Assembly: GCA_002841945.1 (NCBI GenBank)
Contig: PHBI01000082.1
Coordinates: 1 to 64,000 of the forward strand
Reading direction: 5' to 3'
Origin: Deltaproteobacteria bacterium HGW-Deltaproteobacteria-14
Lineage (GTDB): Bacteria; Myxococcota_A; UBA9042; PHBI01
Length of the DNA: 64,000 nt
Shown: positions 21,702 through 30,786 of the stretch, piece by piece
Layout of the letters: the number at the start of each line of letters is the position of its first letter
Numbering within the stretch: position 1 is the stretch's first letter
Position numbers and translations under genes: made by a program
Notes under the pieces: model-generated
Seen by the model: the letters and a program-made list of their open reading frames with translations, nothing else
What the model was told of the DNA's origin: nothing
The model's database searches: none

Positions 21702-23260
21702 ATGCGAACACGCCTCACCCGAAACGGTTCCCGCGCGCTCGTCGCGGCCTTCATCGCGTTCTCTGCTGGGTGCGGCGGCGACGCCGCGACGGCCTTGGAC
21801 GCCGACTCGAGCGCGCCGCTGGACACCGCCGGCGACACGGTCAGCGACACCTTCGCTGGCGACGCGAGCGAGGACGGGGGAGGGGCGGACACCCTCGATG
21901 TCCCGGATGCGGCCGACGCGACCGCGCCCGCCGACACGGCCGAGCCCGTCGACACGACCACGCCCGTCGACACGACCACGCCCATCGACACGACCACGCC
22001 CGTCGACACGACCACGCCCATCGACACGACCACGCCCGTCGACACGACCACGCCCGTCGACACGACCACGCCCGTCGACACGGCCGAGCCCGTCGACACG
22101 GCCGAGCCCGTCGACACGGCCGAGCCCGCACGACCACGCCTGTCGACACGGTCGAGCCCGTCGACACGGTCGAGCCCGTCGACACGACCACGCCCGTCGA
22201 CACGGTCGAGCCCGTCGACACGAGCGAGCCCGGCTGCCAGCCCTTCACGGTCGGCGTCTGCCCGGACGGGACATGGTGCAGGCCAACCGTACGCGACGAG
22301 GCCACCGGCGCCCTCGCGGGCGAGTGCGTGACCAGCGCGGGCGGGACGACGGCCACTGGCGGCGCCTGCAGCAGCTCCGCGGGCTGCCTCGACGGCGCGA
22401 CGTGCATCGCGCTCGCGTCGGGCTCGGTGTGCCTCGCCCTGTGCGACGCCGAGGCGGCCGTCGGCGCCTCAGGGAGCTGCCCGGCACACAGCCGCTGTGC
22501 GTCGCTCGCGGTCGACGGCGCTCCGCTCGACTACGGCGCGTGCGTGCCGGGGTGCGTCCCCTACGTCCCCGTCGCCGAGAGCGGCTGCAACCCCGCGAGC
22601 GAGTGGTGCGTGCCCGACAGCGACGTCCCCGACGAAGGCAAGTGCTTCACCTCGACCGGGACGAGCGCCGAGGGGGGCGTGTGCGGCGTCGACGTGAACA
22701 ACAGCGGCGCGCTCGAGCCGGCCGAGCGCTGCGCGCCGGGGCTCTTCTGCATGAGCGGCTTCGACGCCTCGCCGCGCTGCGTCCTCCCCTGCGATCCCGA
22801 CGCGACGACCGACGACGCCGGGCACTGCACCAACGTGTCCGGCTACGAGGTGTGCCAGTGCCTCGGCCTGACCTCGGGCGGCGCACCGCTCGCGTTCGGC
22901 GCCGTCATCGAGGGCTGCGTCTACCAGCACGGCGGGCCCCGCGCGGCGTGCCAACACTGGGGGACGTGCGTCGCCGGCGAGCTCTCCGGCGCCGGCGCGA
23001 CCGACCGGTGCCAGCTCGACGTCCCGGCGCTGGCGCCCGGCGACGACTGCACCAGCGCCGGGCTCGGCAACCTCGAGCTCTGCGCGCCCTTCGGCGTCTG
23101 TCTCGACACGGGCGCGAGCGGCGTGCTGTGCTCCTACTACTGCGCGGCGAGCGCCGGCGCGCTCGGCTCGACGGCCCACCCCGACTGCCACGACGACAGC
23201 GAGGAGTGTTTTGGGGTGCCGGGGCGAGACGATCTCGGCGCGTGCCTCCCGCCGCTGTAG
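21702..23260 (+). pseudogene. Cys-rich lipoprotein with VDTTTP repeats, frameshifted in the repeat tract
   Basis: The gene opens at the ATG 21702 with a signal and lipobox-like SAGC. A low-complexity stalk follows, made of 18-bp units encoding V-D-T-T-T-P / V-D-T-A-E-P hexapeptides (~21948-22235). At ~22128 the sequence reads GAGCCCGCACG where the repeat predicts GAGCCCG-TCGA-CACG: four bases are missing and the frame changes. After that point the reading continues in another frame as PVDTVEPVDTSEPGCQPF and then ~340 residues with ~40 Cys, ending at 23260. A continuous protein would be ~518 residues. The loss is either real inactivation or an assembly error in the repeat. Function unknown, probably a surface protein. 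Confidence 0.8.
21948..22235 (+). repeat. 18-bp coding minisatellite (VDT-xxP hexapeptide)
   Basis: About sixteen tandem 18-bp units of the type GTCGACACGACCACGCCC occur, with variants CATCGACACG (Ile-Asp) and GGCCGAGCCC (Ala-Glu-Pro) or GGTCGAGCCC (Val-Glu-Pro). One unit near 22128 lacks four bases. All other units are in phase. Confidence 0.92.
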
Positions 23261-23386
23261 CCGCCGGCCGCGCGCTGCGGCCGCGCGAGATTCCCCGTAA
23301 CCGACACGGCGTCTTGGTGCATAATCCCGCCCGCGAGCACCGCCGGACCTCGGTGCACCCGCGCGGCCGACACCGAGGAGACCGAG

Positions 23387-23920
23387 ATGAGACGCGCCTT
23401 GACGATCCTGACCGCCGTGGCCGTGGCCGTGGCCGTGGCCGCCTGTGGCACCACGAGCGGCGCGACGGGCGGTGAGCCCGGCGCGAGCACCCTGCCCCGC
23501 TTCACGGCGACGACGCTGGACGGCGGGACGTTCGCGCTCGGCGACCACCTGGGCAAGGACGTCGTGATGCTCAGCTTCTGGGCCACCTACTGCGAGCCCT
23601 GCAAGGCGGAGATGCCGGTGCTCGAGCAGCTCCACGCGAAGTACGCGGCGCAGGGGCTGCAGATCCTCAGCGTCTCCCTCGACGGGGCCGACACGGTCAG
23701 CGGCGTGCGGCCGCACATCAAGAAGAACGGCTACACCTTCGACGTCGTGGTCGACGACGACGGGACCATCGCGCAGGCGTACAACCCGGCGGGGGTGGCG
23801 CCGTTCATGGTGCTCATCGGCAAAGACGGGCGGATCGCCAAGCGCATCGAGGGGTTCCAGGCGTCCGAAGCGGCGTCGCTGGAGCGCGAGGTGCAGGCGC
23901 TGCTCGGGCTGCCCGAGTGA
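23387..23920 (+). CDS. TlpA-like thioredoxin-fold lipoprotein
   Basis: A 177-residue protein. GAGGAG precedes the ATG. The lipobox ends at Cys20 (VAVAAC). The redox-active site is C69-E-P-C72 in FWATYCEPCKAEMP, typical of TlpA/ResA-type periplasmic thiol-disulfide oxidoreductases, and a cis-Pro follows in GVAPFMVLIGKDG. It probably reduces disulfides in partner proteins, for example during cytochrome or barrel maturation. The next gene starts at a GTG that overlaps this stop codon by four bases, so the two are translationally coupled. Confidence 0.93.
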   Translation: MRRALTILTAVAVAVAVAACGTTSGATGGEPGASTLPRFTATTLDGGTFALGDHLGKDVVMLSFWATYCEPCKAEMPVLEQLHAKYAAQGLQILSVSLDGADTVSGVRPHIKKNGYTFDVVVDDDGTIAQAYNPAGVAPFMVLIGKDGRIAKRIEGFQASEAASLEREVQALLGLPE

Positions 23921-25587
23921 ACCGGCGGGCGGCGCTCGCGGCCGCCGGGGCCGCGCTGCTGGTGGGGCTCGGGTCGGGGGCCGGCGCGTCGATCCCCTTC
24001 GAGGTCGGCGGCGTGCAGCTGACGCTCGACGTGACGGAGTCGCTGTTCGCGGACTTCCACCTGAAGCTCGACGACCCGCAGATCCGCGACGACGCCGACA
24101 AGGAGAACGTCTTCGACCTGCGCAACCGCCTCAACGTCCGGCTGCGCGCGGACAAGCTGACGCTCGGGGTGCGGCTCGACATCGCGTGGTTCGCCAACCC
24201 GCCGACGAACCCGGGGCAGGCGACGCAGTACCAGGACGACGTCCGCCCCGAGGAGCTGTTTCTGACCGGCCGCTTCGGCGACTTCACGGTGACGCTCGGC
24301 GACGACTACCTGACCTTCGGGCGCGGGATGGCGCTGTCGCTGCGCAAGATCGACGAGCTCGGCTTCGCGACGGCGCTGCGCGGGCTGCACCTGCAGTGGC
24401 GGACGCCGCGGCTGCGCGCGCGGGTCGTGGCGGGGCTGACGAACACGCTCAACGTCGACGGGGTCGAGGAGAAGCTCGTCCCCGACCCGAACGACGTCGT
24501 CTTCGGGGCGCGGGTCGAGGCGACGCCGCTCGACGGGCTGAAGCTCGGGGCGCACGTCGTGGACATCGAGCGGCGGCACTCGGGGATCCGCACGGCGCTG
24601 GCCGGGGCGCTCGGCGGCGACGACGACGACGCGCCGATGAACAACACGCGCTACGTGCGCACGCTGGTCGGCGGCGGCAACGTGGAGCTGCCGTCGATCG
24701 GGGACGTGCTGAGCGTCTACGCCGAGGCGAACGCGCTGCGCGACGAGGACACGCGCGAGACGGCGAGCGGGCGCAAGGACACGGTCGTCAACGGGCTGGC
24801 GGTCTACGGGCAGGTCCAGGCGTTCTTGGCGCCGGTGACGGTGCTCGCCGAGTTCAAGCACTACGACCACTGGGTCATCGGATCGACGCTGCACCCGGAC
24901 ACGGCGCAGGCGCAGGGCATCACGAAGACCTTCTCGTACATCGTGCCGCCGACGCTGGAGCGCATCGACCAGCGGGTCGCAAACAACACCGACGTGACGG
25001 GCGGGCACCTGCGGGTGGACTACACGGTGCCGGGGACGACCGACAGCCTGTTTCTGTCGGGCGCCTACTTCGCGGACGCGCCCGTGGCCGGGGACCACAC
25101 GACCCACGTCTACGGCGGCTTCGAGCACACCGGCAGCGGCAGCGACCGGCTGCTGTTGCAGGCGGGCTATCGGCGCGAGGCGGCGCCCGACGAGGGCTTG
25201 GTGCGCCTGAGGATGATCCACCTCGACCTCGACGTCTTCGCGGTGCTCGGGCGCGGGGTCGACGCGCAGCTCCACTGGTCGCACGAGTTCCGGGACAAGA
25301 ACATCGGGGCGCCGTCGCTGCAGGAGACCTACCTCGAGGGGACGAGCTACGTGTCGATCAACCTGCCGCCGGACTGGTCGTTCACCGCGCAGCTCGAGTA
25401 CCTGACCGACGCCTCGACGGACTCACCCGTGTTTCCGGGCGCCTTCATCCAGTACCGGTTCACCCGCGACAGCTTCGTGCGGCTGTTCGCCGGACGGTCG
25501 AAGGGCGGCCTGAAGTGCTCGGGCGGCGTGTGCCGGGTGTTTCCGAACTTCGAGGGCGTGCGCCTCGAGAGCACGGTCCGCTTCTAG
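23917..25587 (+). CDS. DUF6029-like outer-membrane beta-barrel protein
   Basis: A 556-residue exported protein starting at a GTG inside the stop region of the TlpA-like gene (GTGA). A signal peptide (ALAAAGAALLVGLGSGAGA) precedes a mature part of many amphipathic strands: LTLGVRLDIAWF, FTVTLGDDYLTFGRGMALSLRK, and a terminal strand VRLESTVRF ending in Phe as in barrel proteins inserted by the Bam machinery. Two Cys near the end lie in LKCSGGVCRVFPNFEGV, a motif I associate with DUF6029 proteins, and could be a target of the adjacent thioredoxin-like protein. Function unknown. Its last four bases overlap the convergent L,D-transpeptidase gene. Confidence 0.85.
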   Translation: MNRRAALAAAGAALLVGLGSGAGASIPFEVGGVQLTLDVTESLFADFHLKLDDPQIRDDADKENVFDLRNRLNVRLRADKLTLGVRLDIAWFANPPTNPGQATQYQDDVRPEELFLTGRFGDFTVTLGDDYLTFGRGMALSLRKIDELGFATALRGLHLQWRTPRLRARVVAGLTNTLNVDGVEEKLVPDPNDVVFGARVEATPLDGLKLGAHVVDIERRHSGIRTALAGALGGDDDDAPMNNTRYVRTLVGGGNVELPSIGDVLSVYAEANALRDEDTRETASGRKDTVVNGLAVYGQVQAFLAPVTVLAEFKHYDHWVIGSTLHPDTAQAQGITKTFSYIVPPTLERIDQRVANNTDVTGGHLRVDYTVPGTTDSLFLSGAYFADAPVAGDHTTHVYGGFEHTGSGSDRLLLQAGYRREAAPDEGLVRLRMIHLDLDVFAVLGRGVDAQLHWSHEFRDKNIGAPSLQETYLEGTSYVSINLPPDWSFTAQLEYLTDASTDSPVFPGAFIQYRFTRDSFVRLFAGRSKGGLKCSGGVCRVFPNFEGVRLESTVRF

Positions 25588-27266
25588 CGACCCGCGAGGG
25601 CCTTCAGCGAGTCGGCGTCGTAGTCGTAGACGTCGGGGTGGAAGTGGACGCCGCCGTCGTCGTCGACCGACGCGGTGTAGTACTCGATGAAGACCGGGAT
25701 GGCGGGGTCGAGGCCGTACCAATAGGTCTTCTCGTTCTCCCTGATGAGCTTCTTGAGGAAGTAGTCGCTGAGGCTCTCGCCGCGCTCGGCGAAGTCGTCC
25801 TGCACCAGGGTCATGCCCAGCTCGATGGCGTCCTGCACGCGCACGCAGCCGTGGCTGAAGTCGCGCTTGGGGAACCGGAAGTAGCCCTTGGAGGGGGTGT
25901 CGTGGAGGTAGATGCTCTCGGAGTTCGGGAAGGTCAGCTTGATCTGGCCGAGGGCGTTGCTCGGCCCGTGGGCCTGGACGTACATCTGGTGGCCGTTGGC
26001 GGCGGTCACGATGCGGAAGCCGTGCTTCTCCGCGTAGGTCGGATCCTTCTCGATGGCCGGGCCGATCTCCTGGGAGGCGAGGCGGAACGGCACCTTCCAC
26101 TCGGGGTTGAGGACGACGTTGCTGATCTCGTCGTGCATGACCGGGGTGGCGTTGCGGCGGATGCGGCGCTTGAGCGTGCGGTTGAAGTAGGACCGACCGG
26201 AGCCGACGACGGCGCGGTGGACGCGGCGCACCTCGCCGGCGCGGACGTAGGTGACGACGGCGGCGGGGAGGTTGACGCGGACGTAGGTCGGCTGGTCGGT
26301 GCGGGCGGTGTGGCGCCAGCGACGGACGTTCAGCAGCAGGGTGGCGAGGCGGGTCTCGCACGGGACGTTGAGCGCCTCGGCGACGTCCTCGTCGAAGTAG
26401 GGCTTGTCCCAAAGCGCGTGGGTGGCGCGGTAGCGCTCAACGGCGGCGGTGGTGGCGTCGTCGTAGACCCCGGTCGGCGCGCCGCTGAGGTAGCCTTCGA
26501 GGGCGAGGCGGCGCTGCAGGGCGGTGATCCCGTCCTCGTCCTTCCAGCGGTCGGCGCGCTTGTGCTTGGGGACGCGGATCGGCTCCCAACCGCCGGCGGC
26601 GCACAGGGTGCGGTATTGCCGCGCTGCAGCGACGAGGCGCGTGTACTGCGGGTCGCTGGGCAGGTGGCCGACAAACCAGTCGTCGAGGGTGCCTTGCTGC
26701 GCTGCATCAAGGACGGCGCGCGCGGCGTCGGGGTCGGGTGTGGGGAGGGGGGCGTCGAGCCACAGGGTGTCGGGGGAGAGGTAGTTGCCGTCGTCGTCGA
26801 CGAGGACGGGGGTGGTGTTGGGGCGCGGCGCGAGGGCGGCGGCGAGCTGTGCGGCGGCGGCGGCGATGGCGTCCTCGGCGGCGGCCTGCTGGGCCGGATC
26901 GGGGCGGTCGCGCCAGGCGGCGATGGTGGGGTCGGCGGGGAGGGTGACGCCGTGGAGGGGGGCGTCGTCGAGCCAGCGCAGGGCGGCGTCGCCGGCCGGG
27001 GTGGTGCCGTTGGGGGTGGTGAAGACGGCGGTGGGCGCCGGAGGGGGCTCGGGCGCCGCGGGCGGAGCCGGCGCGGGCGGTGCAGGCGTGGGCGTGGGCT
27101 CGGGCGCGGCGATCGTCTCTGCGAGCGCCGGGTCGGCGGGGATCGCGGCGTTGGGGACGACGTTTGGCGCGTCGGGGCCGGCGGCGTTGCTGCAGGCGCA
27201 GGCCGCGAAGGCGAGCGACAGGGCGAGCGCCGGGGCGAGGACGTGGGCGCGGGGCTGGAGACTCAT
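25584..27266 (-). CDS. L,D-transpeptidase lipoprotein (YkuD domain, YcbB-like)
   Basis: A 560-residue cell-wall enzyme. The order is a signal with AAC/ACS lipobox-like Cys, a Pro/Ala-rich linker, an N-terminal scaffold region, a peptidoglycan-binding-1 domain (ALQRRLALEGYLSG ... DDATTAAVERYRATHAL), and the YkuD catalytic domain with FSHGCVRVQDA, Cys474 being the nucleophile. YcbB-type enzymes make 3-3 crosslinks or attach proteins to peptidoglycan; this size and domain order fit that class. No good ribosome site is seen before the ATG at 27266. The 3' end overlaps the barrel-protein gene by four bases on the opposite strand. Confidence 0.93.
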   Translation of the reverse strand: MSLQPRAHVLAPALALSLAFAACACSNAAGPDAPNVVPNAAIPADPALAETIAAPEPTPTPAPPAPAPPAAPEPPPAPTAVFTTPNGTTPAGDAALRWLDDAPLHGVTLPADPTIAAWRDRPDPAQQAAAEDAIAAAAAQLAAALAPRPNTTPVLVDDDGNYLSPDTLWLDAPLPTPDPDAARAVLDAAQQGTLDDWFVGHLPSDPQYTRLVAAARQYRTLCAAGGWEPIRVPKHKRADRWKDEDGITALQRRLALEGYLSGAPTGVYDDATTAAVERYRATHALWDKPYFDEDVAEALNVPCETRLATLLLNVRRWRHTARTDQPTYVRVNLPAAVVTYVRAGEVRRVHRAVVGSGRSYFNRTLKRRIRRNATPVMHDEISNVVLNPEWKVPFRLASQEIGPAIEKDPTYAEKHGFRIVTAANGHQMYVQAHGPSNALGQIKLTFPNSESIYLHDTPSKGYFRFPKRDFSHGCVRVQDAIELGMTLVQDDFAERGESLSDYFLKKLIRENEKTYWYGLDPAIPVFIEYYTASVDDDGGVHFHPDVYDYDADSLKALAGR

Positions 27267-27340
27267 TGTGAAATCGCGTAGCAGGGGGGGCGGGCGGCCG
27301 CAAGAAAACAAACTTGCCTGACCTCGGAGGAGCTTTGATA

Positions 27341-28204
27341 GTGCGGACCGTGTCGAGACCTCGCCGGATGATGTCGCAGCTGGTCGCGCTGGCCCTGTCG
27401 CTAGGGACGGTGTGGGGGGGCGTGGCGTGGGCGGAGGGGACGCCGGACCAGGATCCGCGGAACTGGCCGACGGTGTCGCGGCTCATCGGGGATCGCTACG
27501 AGGTGGCTGGGCAGGTGTTCGACCTGCGGGTCTACGCTCGGGAGACGGAGTACTACAACTGCGAGTACCGGGGGACGGCGGGGCGTCTGATGGCGTTCAC
27601 GTTGCTCGCGGGGCCGTACGAGACGTTGACGGGGTACATGCCCGAGGAGATCGGGCGGGTGCTGGAGCGGGTGCTGGAGCAGGACCCGTGGGCGCCGATC
27701 ACGGTGCAGGTGCGCTTCGATCCGCAGCGGCTGAGCGATCTGTGTACGGACCAGGTGGACGTGTTGAAGTGGTCGCGGGGGTGGCAGTACCCGGACGGGT
27801 CGCTGACGCCGGGGCGTCCGAACACGGCGCTGCAGCCGACGAAGGAGCAGCTCGACGTCCCGGGGCAGCGGGCGATGTGGAAGGAGCTGCGCAAGCTCGA
27901 CTCGTCGTACGTGGGCAAGGACGTGCAGCTCACGGCGGGTGCGCGGGTGTCGACGTCGTACAGCTGCGCGTTTCGCGGCGGGACGCGGACGCACTTCGCG
28001 CTGCGGCTGCACGACGCGGACGGGCGCTTCATCCAGGCGTACTTGCCGCGCAACGAGCGGTCGCGGCAGCTGATGGACCACATCGCGCTGCACCGGGACG
28101 TCGGGCTCGCGGTGCAGGGTCGGGTCGTGAAGCTCGCGATGTCGAGCTACTGCCGGCCGCAGCTCGAGGTGACGAGCTGGAGCCTGCTCGACTCCAAGCG
28201 TTGA
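27341..28204 (+). CDS. Exported protein with internal duplication, unknown
   Basis: A 287-residue protein starting at GTG with GGAGGAG upstream and a signal peptide (MMSQLVALALSLGTVWGGVAWA). The mature part consists of two similar halves. Each has a Cys-x-Phe/Tyr-Arg-Gly step (YYNCEYRGTAG and SYSCAFRGGTR), then a strand ending in YMPEE / YLPRNE, then a helix and a VQV/AVQGR strand, and a final Cys. The paired Cys in each half suggests a disulfide. I do not recognise the family. It is divergent from the L,D-transpeptidase gene and just upstream of tmRNA. Confidence 0.8.
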   Translation: MRTVSRPRRMMSQLVALALSLGTVWGGVAWAEGTPDQDPRNWPTVSRLIGDRYEVAGQVFDLRVYARETEYYNCEYRGTAGRLMAFTLLAGPYETLTGYMPEEIGRVLERVLEQDPWAPITVQVRFDPQRLSDLCTDQVDVLKWSRGWQYPDGSLTPGRPNTALQPTKEQLDVPGQRAMWKELRKLDSSYVGKDVQLTAGARVSTSYSCAFRGGTRTHFALRLHDADGRFIQAYLPRNERSRQLMDHIALHRDVGLAVQGRVVKLAMSSYCRPQLEVTSWSLLDSKR

Positions 28205-28235
28205 GGTTCGTGGGGCCGGTCCAAGCGCTCTGACG

Positions 28236-28263
28236 TTGACTCTGGCGGCGCAGGCCCTATGGT
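28236..28263 (+). promoter_or_regulatory. Promoter of ssrA
   Basis: TTGACT (28236-28241) and TATGGT (28258-28263) with a 16-base spacer lie about 45 bases before the mature 5' end of tmRNA. Confidence 0.6.
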
Positions 28264-28308
28264 GGGGGCCGGACCGCAGGGGGCTGTGGTTCGGCTGTTC
28301 GTTGACAT

Positions 28309-28672
28309 GGGGGCGAATCGGTTTTCGACGGGGGTGTGAAGCCCAGGTTGCGTGTCCGGGGCCCTGCTACCCGGTTAAAAATTGTGGGGATTTTACAAAC
28401 GCCAACGACAACGCGTTTGCCCTCGCCGCCTAATTAGGTAGGTGAGGCGGTCGAACCGGAGCCTGCTCACGGCGCCGGGGAGATTGTTATATAAATGTGA
28501 GCTGGTCTGTGCCGGTACCTCGACGGCGTCGGACGAGATTTTCGAGGTCCGGCCCGAAGGATCCTGCCCGTGGGAGCCTTCGGTGCTCAAATAAATCACG
28601 GATTCTACGCACGTAGACGCCTGTGTTGCGGAGCATTTTCGGACCGGGGTTCGACTCCCCGCGCCTCCACCA
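28309..28672 (+). ncRNA. ssrA: Transfer-messenger RNA (tmRNA)
   Basis: A complete 364-nt tmRNA that rescues stalled ribosomes with SmpB. The 5' end GGGGGCG pairs with CGCCTCC before the 3' ACCA. The tRNA-like T arm reads GGGGTTCGACTCCCC. The 5' region has the conserved CGAATCGGTTTTCGACGG. The resume codon is GCC at 28401, giving the tag ANDNAFALAA and stop TAA at 28431-28433, close to the E. coli ANDENYALAA tag. The CCA is encoded. A promoter precedes it and a terminator follows. Confidence 0.97.
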
Positions 28673-28681
28673 TCTCAACGA

Positions 28682-28713
28682 CGCAAAGACCCGCCATCTG
28701 GCGGGTCTTTGCG
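28682..28713 (+). terminator. Terminator of ssrA
   Basis: A perfect 14-bp stem (28682-28695 with 28700-28713) with loop ATCT follows the tmRNA 3' end by 9 bases. The right arm contains TTT but no long U tract follows. Confidence 0.85.
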
Positions 28714-28720
28714 CTTCAGT

Positions 28721-28820
28721 CCAAGGACGGCAGGTCGGGACACGGAGGTCGTAGCCGGCCTCGTAGGTCGACGCAGTCGGCCGGAGGGGGCTGCGGAGAC
28801 CGGAGTGGCCCGACCGATAC
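28721..28820. repeat. Diverged member of the dispersed repeat family
   Basis: CCAAGGACGGCAGGTC at the left and CGACCGATAC at the right match the ends of the element at 8806-8986; between them GGAGGTCGTAGC and GTCGGCCGGAGGG are also shared. The rest of the gap up to 28920 shows no gene. Confidence 0.6.
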
Positions 28821-28920
28821 CCGGGCGCTGCGCCCCGCACCCCGCGAAGGAAGCCTGAAAGGCCCGCCCGGCCGACACGAAGCGGGCCAGGCGGTGGCGA
28901 AACGAGCCTGCTGCGTCCGG

Positions 28921-29544
28921 CTACCGCCACCAAGCGTGCCTGAGCGTGTACTCCCTCGCGCCGATGCGCAGCCGCTCCTCGGGCGCCGCAGGCAGCGCCC
29001 GATAGTCGGGCTCGGCGGCCGGATCGCACCCGACGGCCTCCCAACGCTCACCGTCGACGGCGACGACCACCGGGCCCGGATAGCCGCCGAGGTCGACGAG
29101 GTAGCGCTCGTCACCCGCGTCCTCCGGCGGGTCGCCGAAGTCGCGCTCGGGTTCGCGATGCACCCGGGTGAGCGCCCGTCCGTCCCACACCGCCCACGGC
29201 ACGGCGTGCGGGTGGACGTAGTCGCGACCGCTCTCCACGTGGGCGCCCATGGCGAAGAACCAGCTCCCCTGCTGGCTCGTGTTGGGGCTCGAGATCGTGA
29301 GGTGCACGTGGTCGGCGGCCGCGCGCCAGAAGATGATGAAGGGCGTCTTTGGCGGCCGGGGAACGAGCGCCGCGGCCGTCGCCGCGCACAGGTGCTGGTC
29401 GATGCCCGTTTCGGCCTCGCCCGCCGCCCTGGCGAGCGCCCGCCAGTCGAAGACGTGGACCTGGCCGACGATGCGGTTGCGCCCCTCCATGTCCCGCTCG
29501 AAGCGGCACAGCTCGGTGGGGTCGAGCCCGATAGTGGGATACAC
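28921..29544 (-). CDS. Conserved-looking cytoplasmic protein, unknown
   Basis: A 207-residue protein starting at GTG with GGAGG seven bases upstream. It has no signal peptide or TM segment and several His (DHVHLTIS, DYVHPHAVPW, LRHAWW). The composition is acidic and globular. The C-terminal half has alternating charged and hydrophobic strands. I do not recognise a family. It starts 14 bases after the stop of the upstream TPR-like gene, so the two are likely co-transcribed. Confidence 0.65.
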   Translation of the reverse strand: MYPTIGLDPTELCRFERDMEGRNRIVGQVHVFDWRALARAAGEAETGIDQHLCAATAAALVPRPPKTPFIIFWRAAADHVHLTISSPNTSQQGSWFFAMGAHVESGRDYVHPHAVPWAVWDGRALTRVHREPERDFGDPPEDAGDERYLVDLGGYPGPVVVAVDGERWEAVGCDPAAEPDYRALPAAPEERLRIGAREYTLRHAWWR

Positions 29545-29558
29545 GAAGGCCTCCGATG

Positions 29559-30440
29559 TCAGATGGACTCCCAGTCGATCTCGTCGAGCCAGTCATCGTC
29601 GAGGGCTGGCGAGTCGGAGTCCGCGGTGGCGATCAGCGCGCTGAGCTCGGGACACGCCGCTGCCTCGACCTCGCCGCGCATGACCGCGTGGGCGAAGAGC
29701 TCCTGGGCGCGCCGCATGACGGCTCCGATCGATGGCTCCACGTCCTGCCAGTCGAAGTCGAAGCACGCGTCGGCCCGCGCGATGAGGCGATCGAGGGCGA
29801 CGAAGTCCACCGGCTCGGCGTCGACCGCGAGCTCGAGGAGGTGACACACCATGAAGGGCGAGACCTGTCCGGACGCGAGCGCCTCCGCGGCGAACGCGGC
29901 GGGGTCGAGCTCGCCCCCGTCGACGGCGTCGGTGACGACGTTGTGAGCGCACCCCCAGTAGGTGAGGTCGGTCAACCAGGGCCGCGCGAGCTCGATGGCC
30001 TGATCGGCGTCGCCCGACTCGAAGACCGCCCGGGCGAGGTTGACCTCGGCGCAGGCGAGGAAGCTCTCGACGTCATAGGTCTGCGCGCTCTCGTCATAGC
30101 CCGGCGCCGCCAGCATCTCCCGGACCTCGGCGCGCACACCGCCGAGGAGCTGGAGAGATTCGGCGATGCGCCCGGTCTGACCGACGAAGGTGCCAAAGGT
30201 CATGCGCGCATACAGGTCGTCGGGCGCCAGCTTCATCGCGTGCTTGAGCCAGCGCTCCGCTCGCTCCGGCTGGCCGGTCTCGGCGAGCATCTGGCCCAGC
30301 GTCACCACCAGGCTCACATCTGCCAGAGAGGTCTCAGCCGCCGCCAACAGCGTCTGGATCGCGCCGTCGATGTCTCCGTCTGCGCGCTGAGCGATGGCCC
30401 GGCTCTCGGGGGACTCGGTGAGTTCGTCTAGGTTCGTCAT
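29559..30440 (-). CDS. TPR-like repeat protein, unknown
   Basis: A 293-residue acidic protein. Residues ~10-110 have TPR-style helix pairs (IDGAIQTLLAAAETSLADVSLVV, then GQPERAERWLKHAMKLAPDDL). The remainder is helical and ends with a run DDDWLDEIDW. The ATG at 30440 has GGGGGC immediately upstream and gives the natural MTNLDELTES start. TPRs mediate protein contacts. No enzyme motif is seen. First gene of a two-gene unit with the 207-residue protein. Confidence 0.65.
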   Translation of the reverse strand: MTNLDELTESPESRAIAQRADGDIDGAIQTLLAAAETSLADVSLVVTLGQMLAETGQPERAERWLKHAMKLAPDDLYARMTFGTFVGQTGRIAESLQLLGGVRAEVREMLAAPGYDESAQTYDVESFLACAEVNLARAVFESGDADQAIELARPWLTDLTYWGCAHNVVTDAVDGGELDPAAFAAEALASGQVSPFMVCHLLELAVDAEPVDFVALDRLIARADACFDFDWQDVEPSIGAVMRRAQELFAHAVMRGEVEAAACPELSALIATADSDSPALDDDWLDEIDWESI

Positions 30441-30759
30441 GCCCCCATGATAGGGCCGCGCACGACCCCGACGCCGCACTGAACATACGTCTGCACGTCG
30501 CCCATCGGGGCCCGGTTCGCGGGGGGGGCGCCCTCACGACGGCCACGGCGCAACGTCCGTGCGCCCGAGCGTGAGCTGCGCCGGAGCGATGATGCCACCC
30601 CGGGTTCGCCTGCGCCGTCCCAACAGGCTGACGAGTCCCCCCGTTCGGCGCAGTACCCGTGACGTCGGTGGCAGCGACGCCGCCGTACACGGCTCGACAA
30701 GCGGACGTGGCGACCGCCCTGGGAGCGGCCCACTCGCGCCCTTGCGCATCATGCCGAGT
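30441..30759. other. Intergenic stretch between divergent genes
   Basis: About 320 bases between divergently transcribed unknown genes. I see no gene, tRNA or strong promoter; a G9-like run lies around 30520-30528. The right end leads into the inverted repeat at the next start codon. Confidence 0.4.
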
Positions 30760-30786
30760 GCGGCCATGATCCCGGATCATGGCCGC
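30760..30786. promoter_or_regulatory. 13-bp inverted repeat across a start codon
   Basis: GCGGCCATGATCC (30760-30772) is exactly mirrored by GGATCATGGCCGC (30774-30786) with a 1-base centre. The ATG of the following gene (30779) lies inside the right arm, so the palindrome covers the translation start and any ribosome site. It could be an operator or an mRNA hairpin blocking initiation. Confidence 0.6.

Noticed and set aside
21053..23260. A single 735-codon protein spanning the methyltransferase complement and the lipoprotein
   Set aside because: The first part is antisense to the methyltransferase and its promoter region; only the part after ~22128 is the lipoprotein head.
28236..28433. A 65-residue open frame ending in ANDNAFALAA
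   Set aside because: Only the last ten codons are translated, as the tmRNA tag. The rest is promoter and structured RNA.
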